DNA of 6,804 bases from Paracoccaceae bacterium (GTDB lineage Bacteria; Pseudomonadota; Alphaproteobacteria; Rhodobacterales; Rhodobacteraceae): assembly GCA_007131945.1 (NCBI GenBank), contig SLPP01000146.1:1-6804 (forward strand), in the 5' to 3' direction. Position 1 is the first letter of the stretch. Each line of letters opens with the position of its first letter. Below the pieces are notes generated by a model that was not told the origin of the DNA, did not search any database, and saw only the letters and a program-made list of their open reading frames with translations. The position numbers were made by a program, and so were the translations under genes. Below, piece after piece: positions 1 to 4,950 of this stretch.

Positions 1-129
1 CTCTACGAGGATCTCTCGCCGCCGCCGCCGGTGCCGGACCTCTCGCGCCCGCTGCCGGCGAAGGGCGGGCGCCCGCGAGGCCCGGGCCCGCGCGGCCGTG
101 CTGCAACGACGCCCGGACGGGTTGATTGA
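1..129 (+). CDS. C-terminal end of a probable S4-domain RNA-binding protein (5' partial)
   Basis: An open frame enters from the left edge and stops with TGA at 127-129, giving 42 residues. It begins LYEDLSPPPP and ends in a proline-, glycine- and arginine-rich, disordered-looking tail (GGRP near residues 22-25). I recall a similar acidic-then-proline segment (a YEDL-PPPP pattern followed by a basic GRP tail) at the C-terminus of HslR-like S4 RNA-binding proteins that lie just upstream of the ferredoxin and carD genes in Rhodobacteraceae. The position here, 50 bases before fdxA on the same strand, fits that. The catalytic or binding S4 domain itself is outside the window, so the assignment rests on tail resemblance and neighbourhood. 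After GGRP the residues do not look like the basic tail I would expect, so a late frameshift or simply a divergent tail is possible. Confidence 0.5.
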   Translation, partial: LYEDLSPPPPVPDLSRPLPAKGGRPRGPGPRGRAATTPGRVD

Positions 130-179
130 TCCCCCGCACCGGATTACTTCCGCCGCAGTGAACAAGGAAAGCCCTCGCG

Positions 180-518
180 ATGACCTATGTGGTGACCGAC
201 AACTGCATCGCCTGCAAGTACACCGACTGCGTCGAGGTCTGCCCCGTCGACTGCTTCTACGAGGGCGAGAACATGCTGGTGATCCATCCTGACGAATGCA
301 TCGATTGCGGGGTCTGCGAGCCCGAATGCCCGGCCGACGCGATCCGCCCCGATACCGAGCCCGACATGGAGAAATGGGTCGAGTTCAACCGCAAGTATTC
401 CGAGCAGTGGCCCGTGATCACGGTGCGCAAGGAGCCGCTGCCCGGCGCCGAGGATCGCGACGGCGAAGCGGGAAAGCTGGAGAAATATTTCAGCGAGAAC
501 CCGGGCGAAGGGTCCTGA
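180..518 (+). CDS. fdxA: Seven-iron ferredoxin FdxA ([3Fe-4S] and [4Fe-4S])
   Basis: This 112-residue protein is a soluble cytoplasmic electron carrier of the Azotobacter FdI type. The cysteine pattern is complete: by alignment with FdI, Cys9, Cys17 and Cys50 should hold the 3Fe-4S cluster, while Cys21, Cys40, Cys43 and Cys46 hold the 4Fe-4S cluster (second motif [11 protein letters not shown]). Extra cysteines at 12 and 25 also match the FdI pattern. Residues 55-112 form the longer acidic C-terminal extension usual in this family, so the length is normal. The start is supported by AAGGAA at 164-169, 10 bases before the ATG. The gene follows the S4-type gene by 50 bases and could be cotranscribed with it; carD lies 276 bases downstream behind its own likely promoter. 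The physiological partner cannot be read from the sequence. Family assignment is close to certain. Confidence 0.96.
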   Translation: MTYVVTDNCIACKYTDCVEVCPVDCFYEGENMLVIHPDECIDCGVCEPECPADAIRPDTEPDMEKWVEFNRKYSEQWPVITVRKEPLPGAEDRDGEAGKLEKYFSENPGEGS

Positions 519-580
519 ACCGCCTCTTCCGGACCGCCGGACTAACGCTGACGTAACGTTTCGTTCGGTAAAACTGGCAC

Positions 581-639
581 GAATCGGCTGAAACGGGACG
601 AGTCAAGCACTTTCCGTGCTTTGATTCGCGCCCCGATTC
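581..639. promoter_or_regulatory. Cluster of four GANTC (CcrM-type) sites upstream of carD
   Basis: GAATC at 581-585, GAGTC at 600-604, GATTC at 623-627 and GATTC at 635-639. I counted only eight GANTC sites in the whole window by eye, so half of them fall within these 59 bases. The last two lie on and just inside the proposed carD -35/-10 interval. In Alphaproteobacteria GANTC is the target of the cell-cycle methylase CcrM, and in Caulobacter the factor GcrA acts at promoters that carry such sites. Methylation or GcrA control of carD here is inference. Confidence 0.45.
605..621 (+). terminator. Small hairpin downstream of fdxA, possible weak terminator
   Basis: AAGCAC (605-610) and GTGCTT (616-621) form a 6-bp stem around a TTTCC loop, 86 bases after the fdxA stop. 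Only two or three T residues follow, so termination would be weak. It directly abuts the putative carD -35 region, so it might equally be an operator or nothing at all. Confidence 0.25.
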
Positions 640-648
640 TGTTATACA
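621..648 (+). promoter_or_regulatory. Putative sigma70-type promoter for carD
   Basis: TTGATT at 621-626 (-35) and TATACA at 643-648 (-10) are separated by 16 bases. It is the most AT-rich patch of the intergenic region. Transcription would start near 655, leaving a leader of roughly 140 bases before carD. The last -10 base is A, not T. In Rhodobacter sphaeroides CarD is known to act on promoters differently depending on that -7 base and to control its own gene, so self-control is plausible but not shown here. Confidence 0.45.
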
Positions 649-715
649 AACTTCACAAAACAACCGCCCGAGCCGCAGCGCGAGCAGCCTGTGGACGTCG
701 TCTAGGTGACATGAT

Positions 716-754
716 CAACAGGGTCCGGGGAAGGAGCGTTTCCCGTGCCTGTTG
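716..754 (+). other. Leader hairpin around the uORF ribosome binding site
   Basis: CAACAGG (716-722) can pair with CCTGTTG (748-754), and inside it GGGAA (728-732) with TTCCC (740-744). The AAGGAG at 731-736 and the GTG at 745-747 of the leader ORF lie within the structure. It could limit entry of ribosomes to the carD leader. Found by eye; pairing energy not computed. Confidence 0.3.
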
Positions 755-798
755 CTGTCGCCAATCGGCAGGGCCCAGCCGAGGAACCGCCAGAATGA
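745..798 (+). CDS. Possible 17-codon leader peptide, overlapping the carD start
   Basis: A GTG start at 745 is preceded by AAGGAG at 731-736, eight bases away. The frame reads MPVAVANRQGPAEEPPE and stops with TGA at 796-798. That stop shares ATGA (795-798) with the carD start codon, the usual arrangement for translational coupling. The start context, AAGGAGCGTT followed by CCC and the start codon, is nearly identical to that of the gene at 6778 (AAGGAGCGTTCCCATG), which suggests that it is a working initiation site. The peptide has no recognisable domain; its Pro-Pro pair sits just before the stop, where ribosomes can slow. It is not in frame with carD, so it is not an N-terminal extension. 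Too short to prove from sequence alone; conservation in relatives would decide. Confidence 0.4.
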   Translation: MPVAVANRQGPAEEPPE

Positions 799-1304
799 GC
801 AAAACCCGCAAGGTCGAGTTTCGTCCGAACGACTTCGTCGTGTACCCCGCGCACGGCGTCGGGCGGATCGTTTCGATCGAGGAGCGCGAGATCGCCGGGA
901 TGCAACTCGAACTGTTCGTCATCTCGTTCGAGAAGGACAAGATGACCCTGCGCGTGCCGACAGACAAGGCGACGCAGGTCGGGATGCGCTCGCTGTCCTC
1001 GCCCGACATCGTCTCGAAGGCGCTCGCGACCTTGAAGGGCAAGGCCCGCGTCAAGCGCGCGATGTGGTCGCGCCGGGCGCAGGAATACGAGCAGAAGATC
1101 AATTCGGGCGATCTTCTCGCCATCGCCGAGGTGGTGCGCGACCTGCACCGCGCCGATGACCAGCGCGAGCAGTCCTATTCCGAGCGCCAGCTCTACGAGG
1201 CCGCGCTGGAGCGGCTGACGCGCGAGGTCGCGGCGGTCTCGGGCATCGACGAGGCCGGCGCTATGAAGCAGGTCGACGAGGTCCTGGTCGCCCGCGCCGC
1301 CTGA
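795..1304 (+). CDS. carD: CarD family transcription regulator
   Basis: A 169-residue RNA polymerase-binding regulator that acts on open-complex stability at promoters, including rRNA promoters in the systems studied. Residues 9-66 form the Tudor-like polymerase-interacting domain (NDFVVYPAHGVGRI, then the ISFEKDKMTLRVP strand pair). Residues 70-169 form the helical DNA-binding domain, with Trp91 in KRAMWSRRAQEYEQ at the place of the tryptophan that wedges into the -10 edge in studied CarD proteins, and the SYSERQLYEAALERL helix. I place the start at 795 because GAGGAA lies at 781-786, eight bases before, and the family motif begins about ten residues in; the open frame extends up to a TTG at 621 but that part is low in family resemblance. 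Its ATG overlaps the stop of a small leader ORF. A strong terminator follows. Length is normal for alphaproteobacterial CarD. Confidence 0.95.
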   Translation: MSKTRKVEFRPNDFVVYPAHGVGRIVSIEEREIAGMQLELFVISFEKDKMTLRVPTDKATQVGMRSLSSPDIVSKALATLKGKARVKRAMWSRRAQEYEQKINSGDLLAIAEVVRDLHRADDQREQSYSERQLYEAALERLTREVAAVSGIDEAGAMKQVDEVLVARAA

Positions 1305-1326
1305 GCCCGGGCCGGAACCGATTGCG

Positions 1327-1352
1327 CCGCCCCGCTCCGCCGGGGCGGTTTT
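1327..1352 (+). terminator. Intrinsic terminator of carD
   Basis: CCGCCCCG (1327-1334) pairs perfectly with CGGGGCGG (1341-1348) across a six-base loop CTCCGC, followed at once by TTTT (1349-1352). It lies 22 bases after the carD stop. This is the clearest terminator in the window and separates carD from yebC. Confidence 0.85.
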
Positions 1353-1399
1353 GCATTGCGCCGGCGCGATCGCGGCACCCGCGCCTGTCCTTCGGGGCC

Positions 1400-1429
1400 T
1401 TGCCTCGCCGCCCCGCGGCGGATTATAGC
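1400..1429 (+). promoter_or_regulatory. Putative promoter of yebC
   Basis: TTGCCT at 1400-1405 and TATAGC at 1424-1429 with 18 bases between. The start of transcription would be near 1436, giving a leader of about 35 bases. The spacer holds a perfect CGCCGC/GCGGCG dyad (1406-1411, 1415-1420). The -10 ends in C, so it lacks the -7 T; promoters of that kind are the class that CarD stimulates in R. sphaeroides. That carD's neighbour is a CarD target is inference only. Confidence 0.45.
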
Positions 1430-1470
1430 GCGGCCCGACAGGACCATCCGGCACGACCACGGAGCACGAC

Positions 1471-2211
1471 ATGGCAGGCCATTCCAAATGGGCCAACATC
1501 CAGCATCGCAAGGGCCGGCAAGACGCCGCGCGCTCGAAGCTCTTCTCGCGGCTGTCGAAGGAGATCACCGTCGCTGCCAAGATGGGCGATCCCGACCCCG
1601 ACAAGAACCCGCGCCTGCGCCTGGCGGTGAAGGAGGCCAAGGCGAACTCGATGCCCAAGGACAACATCGAACGGGCGATCAGCAAGGCCACGGGCGGCGG
1701 GGCCGAGGATTACGAGGAGATCCGCTACGAGGGTTACGGCCCGGGGGGCGTCGCGATCATCGTCGAGGCGATGACGGACAACCGCAACCGCACGGCGTCG
1801 AACCTGCGCTCGACCTTCGCGAAATACGGCGGCAATCTCGGCGAGACGGGCTCGGTCGGCTTCATGTTCGACCGGATGGGGCAGATCCTCTACCCGGCGA
1901 GCGCGGGGGATGCCGACCGGGTGATCGAAGCCGCGATCGAGGCCGGCGCGACGGATGTCGAGAGCGGCGAGGACGGGCACGTGATCTGGTGCGAGTTCAG
2001 TGACCTGGCCGAGGTTTCCAATGTCCTCGAGGAAGCCCTCGGCGAAGCCGAATCGACGAGGCTCGTGTGGAAGCCGCAGACCGTGACCGAGCTCGACCTC
2101 GACGGCGCGCAGAAGCTCTTCAAGCTGATCGACGCGCTCGAGGACGACGACGACGTGCAGTCGGTGACGTCGAATTTCGAGATCTCGGACGCGGTGATGG
2201 CGCAGCTCTGA
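1471..2211 (+). CDS. yebC: YebC/PmpR (TACO1) family protein
   Basis: A 246-residue cytoplasmic protein of the universal YebC/TACO1 family. The N-terminal signature [15 protein letters not shown], the helical first domain (to about residue 75), [12 protein letters not shown] at 88-99, the [30 protein letters not shown] stretch (104-133, split here as a recognised block), and the C-terminal [11 protein letters not shown] segment are all present. Length is exactly typical and no part is missing. Members have been described as DNA-binding transcription regulators (PmpR) and, for mitochondrial TACO1 and some bacterial forms, as translation factors that help ribosomes through difficult stretches such as consecutive prolines; the sequence does not tell which role applies here. 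GGAG at 1461-1464 lies six bases before the ATG. It appears to be a single-gene unit, between the carD terminator and a convergent gene. An 11-base phased repeat begins four bases after the stop. Confidence 0.96.
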   Translation: MAGHSKWANIQHRKGRQDAARSKLFSRLSKEITVAAKMGDPDPDKNPRLRLAVKEAKANSMPKDNIERAISKATGGGAEDYEEIRYEGYGPGGVAIIVEAMTDNRNRTASNLRSTFAKYGGNLGETGSVGFMFDRMGQILYPASAGDADRVIEAAIEAGATDVESGEDGHVIWCEFSDLAEVSNVLEEALGEAESTRLVWKPQTVTELDLDGAQKLFKLIDALEDDDDVQSVTSNFEISDAVMAQL

Positions 2212-2214
2212 CGC

Positions 2215-2269
2215 GTGCACCGCGCGTACACGCCGCGTGCATCCCGCGCAGATGCACCGTGCATGACGC
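2215..2269. repeat. 11-base phased repeat array (GTRCAYNNCGC) after yebC
   Basis: Consecutive 11-base units start at 2215 (GTGCACCGCGC), 2226 (GTACACGCCGC), 2237 (GTGCATCCCGC), 2248 (GCAGATGCACC, divergent) and 2259 (GTGCATGACGC). Four of five match GTRCAYNNCGC. The divergent unit carries the motif inverted, so ATGCAC-C-GTGCAT (2252-2264) is a perfect dyad. The period is near one DNA helical turn. No coding frame here is convincing. It could be an operator array, an mRNA 3' structure or a short expanded repeat. Confidence 0.7.
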
Positions 2270-2395
2270 GCGCCGGAAACGGAGGGCCGGGACCGATCCC
2301 GAGGCCCGGTCACGGCGGGCAGGCGTGACGGCACGGGCGGGTGACCGCGGAGGCGGCCCGCCGCGCCGCGCGCGGCGCCCGGCCCAACGCGAGGA

Positions 2396-2439
2396 AGGTT
2401 GCACCGGAGGTGCAGCCTGACGAGGGGCGGGAGCACCTC
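2396..2439. other. Overlapping, mutually exclusive hairpins between convergent genes
   Basis: AGGTTGCACC (2396-2405) pairs with GGTGCAGCCT (2409-2418) as a 10-bp stem (one G-T pair) with a GGA loop. The right arm also holds GAGGTGC (2407-2413), which can instead pair with GCACCTC (2433-2439) across 19 bases. Only one of the two can form at a time. The site lies downstream of both yebC (plus) and the membrane protein gene (minus), so it could be a shared terminator, but neither strand has a T run after the stem. Confidence 0.4.
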
Positions 2440-2471
2440 GGTCGTCCCCCGGCGTATCGGTCGGTCGGGGT

Positions 2472-2777
2472 TCAGTCGGGGCGGACCCGCTGCACCGGCG
2501 CGCCGCCTACCGCGCGGTCGTAGAGCAGGATCTCGCCCGCCGCGGTCACCACCACCACCCAGTCGCGGGCGAGCGTCACCGCCGCGATCTCGGCGCCCTC
2601 GGGCAGGTCGATGTTCGCCGGCAGCGCCGGCAGGCGCGCGGGCGGCGTGCCGAGCCGGATGACAAGGAGCGCGACGATGGTTACAAGGCCGGCGATCATC
2701 ACCACCGTCAGCGTGGTCACCAGCCGCTTGAGGAACCGGACCTCGGGCGGCGTTCCGGGATCGGGTGCATCGGACAT
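2472..2777 (-). CDS. Small single-pass membrane protein, DUF6476-like
   Basis: A 101-residue protein of unknown function, resembling the DUF6476 family that I associate with Rhodobacterales. The order is a short acidic, proline-rich N-terminus (1-12), a basic patch RFLKRL (14-19), one hydrophobic segment (about 20-41, TTLTVVMIAGLVTIVALLVI), a proline-rich linker, and a C-terminal stretch (61-98) of alternating hydrophobic residues ending EILLYD, like one blade of a beta-propeller. By the positive-inside rule the N-terminus is cytoplasmic and the blade-like part periplasmic. The start at 2777 is supported by GAAAGG (plus-strand 2787-2792) nine bases before; ATGs farther out at 2795 and 2810 would extend into the oppositely directed gene. 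Its start codon overlaps that of the pseudouridine synthase by two bases. Coding is supported by the clear membrane segment and the family-like N-terminus; the function is unknown. Confidence 0.8.
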   Translation of the reverse strand: MSDAPDPGTPPEVRFLKRLVTTLTVVMIAGLVTIVALLVIRLGTPPARLPALPANIDLPEGAEIAAVTLARDWVVVVTAAGEILLYDRAVGGAPVQRVRPD

Positions 2778-3807
2778 GACAAGCGACCTTTCCATCCTGC
2801 GCGTCGTCATCGGCGACGACCCGCCCGGGCGTCTGGATAAGGCGCTGGCGCGCGATGTGCCAGAGCAAGCCGCGCTCTCGCGCTCGCGCCTCGCGCGGCT
2901 GATCGCCGAGGGCGCGGTCAGCCGGGCGGGCGTCGTGCTGGACGACCCGCGCGCCAGGGTGGCGCCGGGCGACGCGATCGCGATTGCCCTCGCCCCCGCC
3001 GCCGCGGTCGCGACGCGGCCCGAGCCGATCGCGCTGACCGTGATCTACGAGGACGCCGACCTGATCGTGATCGACAAGCCCGCCGGCATGGTCACCCATC
3101 CCGCCCCCGGCGCGGAAAGCGGCACGCTGGTCAACGCGCTGCTGCACCATTGCGGCGAGGCGCTCTCGGGCATCGGCGGCGAGAAGCGGCCGGGGATCGT
3201 GCACCGGATCGACAAGGACACCTCGGGCCTTCTCGTCGTGGCGAAGTCGGACCGGGCGCATCACGGCCTCGCGGCGCAGTTCGAGGCGCATGCGGTGCAT
3301 CGCCGCTACCGCGCGCTCGTCCACGGCGTGCCGGACCCGGCCGATCCGCGGCTCAACGGGCTGCGCGGCATGCGCTTCGAGGCGGGCGGCGTGCTCAGGA
3401 TCGAGACGCGGCTCGACCGTCACCGCCACGACCGGCAGCGCCAGGCGGTGTATTTCGACCGCGGCCGCCACGCCGTCACCCGCGCCCGCGTGATCGAGAC
3501 CTTCGGCACGCCGCCGCAGCTGGCGCTTCTCGATTGCTGGCTGGAGACCGGGCGCACGCACCAGATCCGCGTGCACCTGGCGCATGTCGGCCACGGGCTG
3601 GTCGGCGATCCGGTCTACGGGCGCGCGCGGAAGCTCGCCAAGGGATCCCTGCCCGAGCAGGCCGCCGGGGCGGTCGCCGCCTTTCCACGCCAGGCGCTGC
3701 ACGCGGCCGAGCTGGGCTTCGACCATCCCGTCACCGGCATGGCGCTGCGCTTCGAGAGCCCGCTGCCGGCGGACATGGCCGCGCTGATCGCGGCGCTGCG
3801 CGCATGA
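2776..3807 (+). CDS. RluA-family 23S rRNA pseudouridine synthase (RluD-like)
   Basis: A 343-residue enzyme that converts uridine to pseudouridine in RNA. An S4 RNA-binding domain occupies about residues 18-75 (RLDKALA start), followed by the catalytic domain. GIVHRIDKDTSGLLVVAKS (140-158) is the RluA-family active-site motif with catalytic Asp146; ETGRTHQIRVHLAHVGHGLVGDPVYG (257-282, a longer family block) follows, and FPRQALHA (303-310) lies near the end. The motif is nearest RluD, which modifies helix 69 of 23S rRNA, but RluC-like specificity cannot be excluded, so I give no symbol. The start at 2776 is the only ATG close to the S4 domain that does not run antisense through the neighbouring gene, yet it has no good Shine-Dalgarno sequence (best is a poor GGGA about 15 bases away). 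It could be read from a leaderless or very short-leader transcript. rpoH follows after 163 bases. Confidence 0.93.
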   Translation: MTSDLSILRVVIGDDPPGRLDKALARDVPEQAALSRSRLARLIAEGAVSRAGVVLDDPRARVAPGDAIAIALAPAAAVATRPEPIALTVIYEDADLIVIDKPAGMVTHPAPGAESGTLVNALLHHCGEALSGIGGEKRPGIVHRIDKDTSGLLVVAKSDRAHHGLAAQFEAHAVHRRYRALVHGVPDPADPRLNGLRGMRFEAGGVLRIETRLDRHRHDRQRQAVYFDRGRHAVTRARVIETFGTPPQLALLDCWLETGRTHQIRVHLAHVGHGLVGDPVYGRARKLAKGSLPEQAAGAVAAFPRQALHAAELGFDHPVTGMALRFESPLPADMAALIAALRA

Positions 3808-3856
3808 CGGCGGTGCAAGCCTGCGTGATTTGCCTGAAATCTGCCGCTCGTCGCGA

Positions 3857-3885
3857 TGGAATCGGCCGTCTCGTGCGTTCATACT
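3857..3885 (+). promoter_or_regulatory. Weak candidate promoter upstream of rpoH
   Basis: TGGAAT (3857-3862) and CATACT (3880-3885) with 17 bases between resemble a poor -35 and a fair -10. A GANTC site (GAATC, 3859-3863) overlaps the -35, as one does at carD. I see no good RpoE/ECF or heat-shock type promoter here. A start near 3892 would leave a leader of about 80 bases. Confidence 0.25.
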
Positions 3886-3889
3886 TCGA

Positions 3890-3954
3890 GCAAGGAACTT
3901 GCGTTGCGCCGCCCGGCGGGAAGGACCAGAAGACCGGGCGCCGCGCAGCGCCCG
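3890..3954 (+). other. Two hairpins in the rpoH leader
   Basis: GCAAG-GAA-CTTGC (3890-3902) is a perfect small dyad. CGGGCGC (3935-3941) pairs with GCGCCCG (3948-3954) as a 7-bp GC stem with a six-base loop, ending five bases before the AGGGAG ribosome binding site (3960-3965). rpoH translation is controlled by mRNA structure in other bacteria, but here the stem does not itself cover the ribosome binding site. Confidence 0.35.
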
Positions 3955-3970
3955 TCATGAGGGAGAGATG

Positions 3971-4864
3971 ATGAGTGACTATGCCAATCTTCCGGCCCCT
4001 TCACCCGAGCAGGGGCTGAACCGTTATCTTCAGGAAATCCGGCGCTTTCCGATGCTGGAGCCCGAGGAGGAATACATGCTGGCCAAGCGCTGGGTGGACC
4101 ACCAGGACACCGAGGCCGCGCACAAGCTGGTGACCTCGCATCTGCGCCTCGCCGCCAAGATCGCCATGGGCTATCGCGGCTACGGCCTGCCCCAGGCCGA
4201 GGTGATCAGCGAGGCCAATGTCGGCCTGATGCAGGCGGTCAAGCGTTTCGACCCCGAGAAGGGGTTTCGGCTCGCCACCTACGCGATGTGGTGGATCCGC
4301 GCCTCGATCCAGGAATACATCCTGCGGTCGTGGTCGATGGTAAAGCTGGGCACGACGAGCGCGCAGAAGAAGCTTTTCTTCAACCTGCGCAAGGCGAAGG
4401 CCCGGATCGGCGCCATCGAGGAGGGCGACCTGCGCCCCGAGAACGTCAAGCAGCTGGCTTCCGACCTCTCGGTGACCGAGGACGAGGTGATCGACATGAA
4501 CCGCCGGCTCGCCGGCTCGGACGCCTCGCTCAACATCACGATCGGCGGCGAGGACGGCTCGGGAAGCTGGCAGGACTGGCTCGAGGACGAGGATGCCGAC
4601 CAGGCCACCGCCTATGCCGAGCGCGACGAGTTCCAGACCCGCCACACGCTCCTGATGGAGGCGATGGACGTGCTCAACGACCGCGAGCGCGACATCCTGA
4701 CCGAGCGGCGGCTGGCCGAGCCGCCGGTGACGCTGGAGGAGCTGAGCGAGAAATACGGTGTCAGCCGCGAGCGCATCCGCCAGATCGAGGTGCGCGCCTT
4801 CGAGAAGCTGCAGGAGCGCATGCGGGTCCTCGCCAGGGAGAAGGGGATGGCCGTCCCTGCCTGA
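3971..4864 (+). CDS. rpoH: Heat-shock sigma factor RpoH (sigma32, RpoHI type)
   Basis: A 297-residue alternative sigma factor that directs RNA polymerase to heat-shock promoters. The N-terminal [14 protein letters not shown] (16-29) is region 1.2. Region 2 (about 48-117) includes the core-binding and -10 recognition helices with [18 protein letters not shown]. The RpoH box QKKLFFNLR is intact at 132-140 and separates RpoH from housekeeping sigma factors. Region 4.2 is the helix-turn-helix [21 protein letters not shown] (253-273, key residues only). Two adjacent ATGs exist (3968 and 3971); I use 3971 because AGGGAG at 3960-3965 is five bases away from it but only two from the other. Rhodobacters carry two rpoH genes; the close match in the N-terminus and the pseudouridine synthase neighbour point to the RpoHI form. 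A hairpin follows the stop. Nothing looks truncated. Confidence 0.96.
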   Translation: MSDYANLPAPSPEQGLNRYLQEIRRFPMLEPEEEYMLAKRWVDHQDTEAAHKLVTSHLRLAAKIAMGYRGYGLPQAEVISEANVGLMQAVKRFDPEKGFRLATYAMWWIRASIQEYILRSWSMVKLGTTSAQKKLFFNLRKAKARIGAIEEGDLRPENVKQLASDLSVTEDEVIDMNRRLAGSDASLNITIGGEDGSGSWQDWLEDEDADQATAYAERDEFQTRHTLLMEAMDVLNDRERDILTERRLAEPPVTLEELSEKYGVSRERIRQIEVRAFEKLQERMRVLAREKGMAVPA

Positions 4865-4877
4865 GGCCAGCCTGTGA

Positions 4878-4900
4878 GCCCCGGCGCCGGTTGCCGGGGC
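4878..4900 (+). terminator. GC-rich hairpin after rpoH, possible terminator
   Basis: GCCCCGGC (4878-4885) pairs perfectly with GCCGGGGC (4893-4900) around GCCGGTT, 14 bases after the rpoH stop. No T run follows, so it would be an imperfect intrinsic terminator or a pausing and mRNA-stabilising stem. Some read-through into purM is therefore possible. Confidence 0.45.
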
Positions 4901-4917
4901 CTCGGGCTTCGGCTATG

Positions 4918-4950
4918 CGTCGCCCGGGGCGGCAAGGAGGCCGGGCGATG
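4918..4950 (+). promoter_or_regulatory. Hairpin enclosing the purM ribosome binding site and start codon
   Basis: CGTCGCCCGG (4918-4927) can pair with CCGGGCGATG (4941-4950), a 10-bp stem with one G-T pair. The pairing includes the purM ATG (4948-4950), and the 13-base loop exposes AAGGAGG (4934-4940), a near-perfect Shine-Dalgarno sequence. Such a shape could modulate initiation, for instance by opening when ribosomes or a ligand act. Seen by eye, not energy-tested. Confidence 0.4.

Noticed and set aside
621..794. N-terminal extension of CarD to a TTG at 621 (227 residues)
   Set aside because: The extra residues lack family resemblance, overlap the likely promoter, and the ATG at 795 has a good ribosome binding site.
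2212..2471. Small plus-strand ORFs in the yebC-DUF6476 gap (for example one from 2341 to 2523)
   Set aside because: No ribosome binding site, low-complexity arginine/proline translations and partial antisense overlap with the minus gene.
2611..2775. Upstream extension of the pseudouridine synthase
   Set aside because: It would be translated antisense to the membrane-protein gene, and the S4 domain starts only about 18 residues after the 2776 ATG.
1423..3882. An 819-codon open frame on the minus strand across yebC, the gap and the pseudouridine synthase gene
   Set aside because: It runs antisense to two clear genes, overlaps the membrane-protein gene in another frame, and its translation is arginine-, histidine- and glycine-rich with no domain. 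Long antisense frames are expected at this GC content because stop codons are rare.
3923..3936. GGACCAGAAGACCG occurs in the rpoH leader and again at 6780-6793 in the start of the last gene
   Set aside because: A 14-base match once in 6.8 kb is not far from chance, one copy is coding, and there is no symmetry or shared context.
4288..4947. Upstream extension of purM through rpoH
   Set aside because: It is the shadow of rpoH in another frame; AAGGAGG and the PurM N-terminal motif fix the start at 4948.
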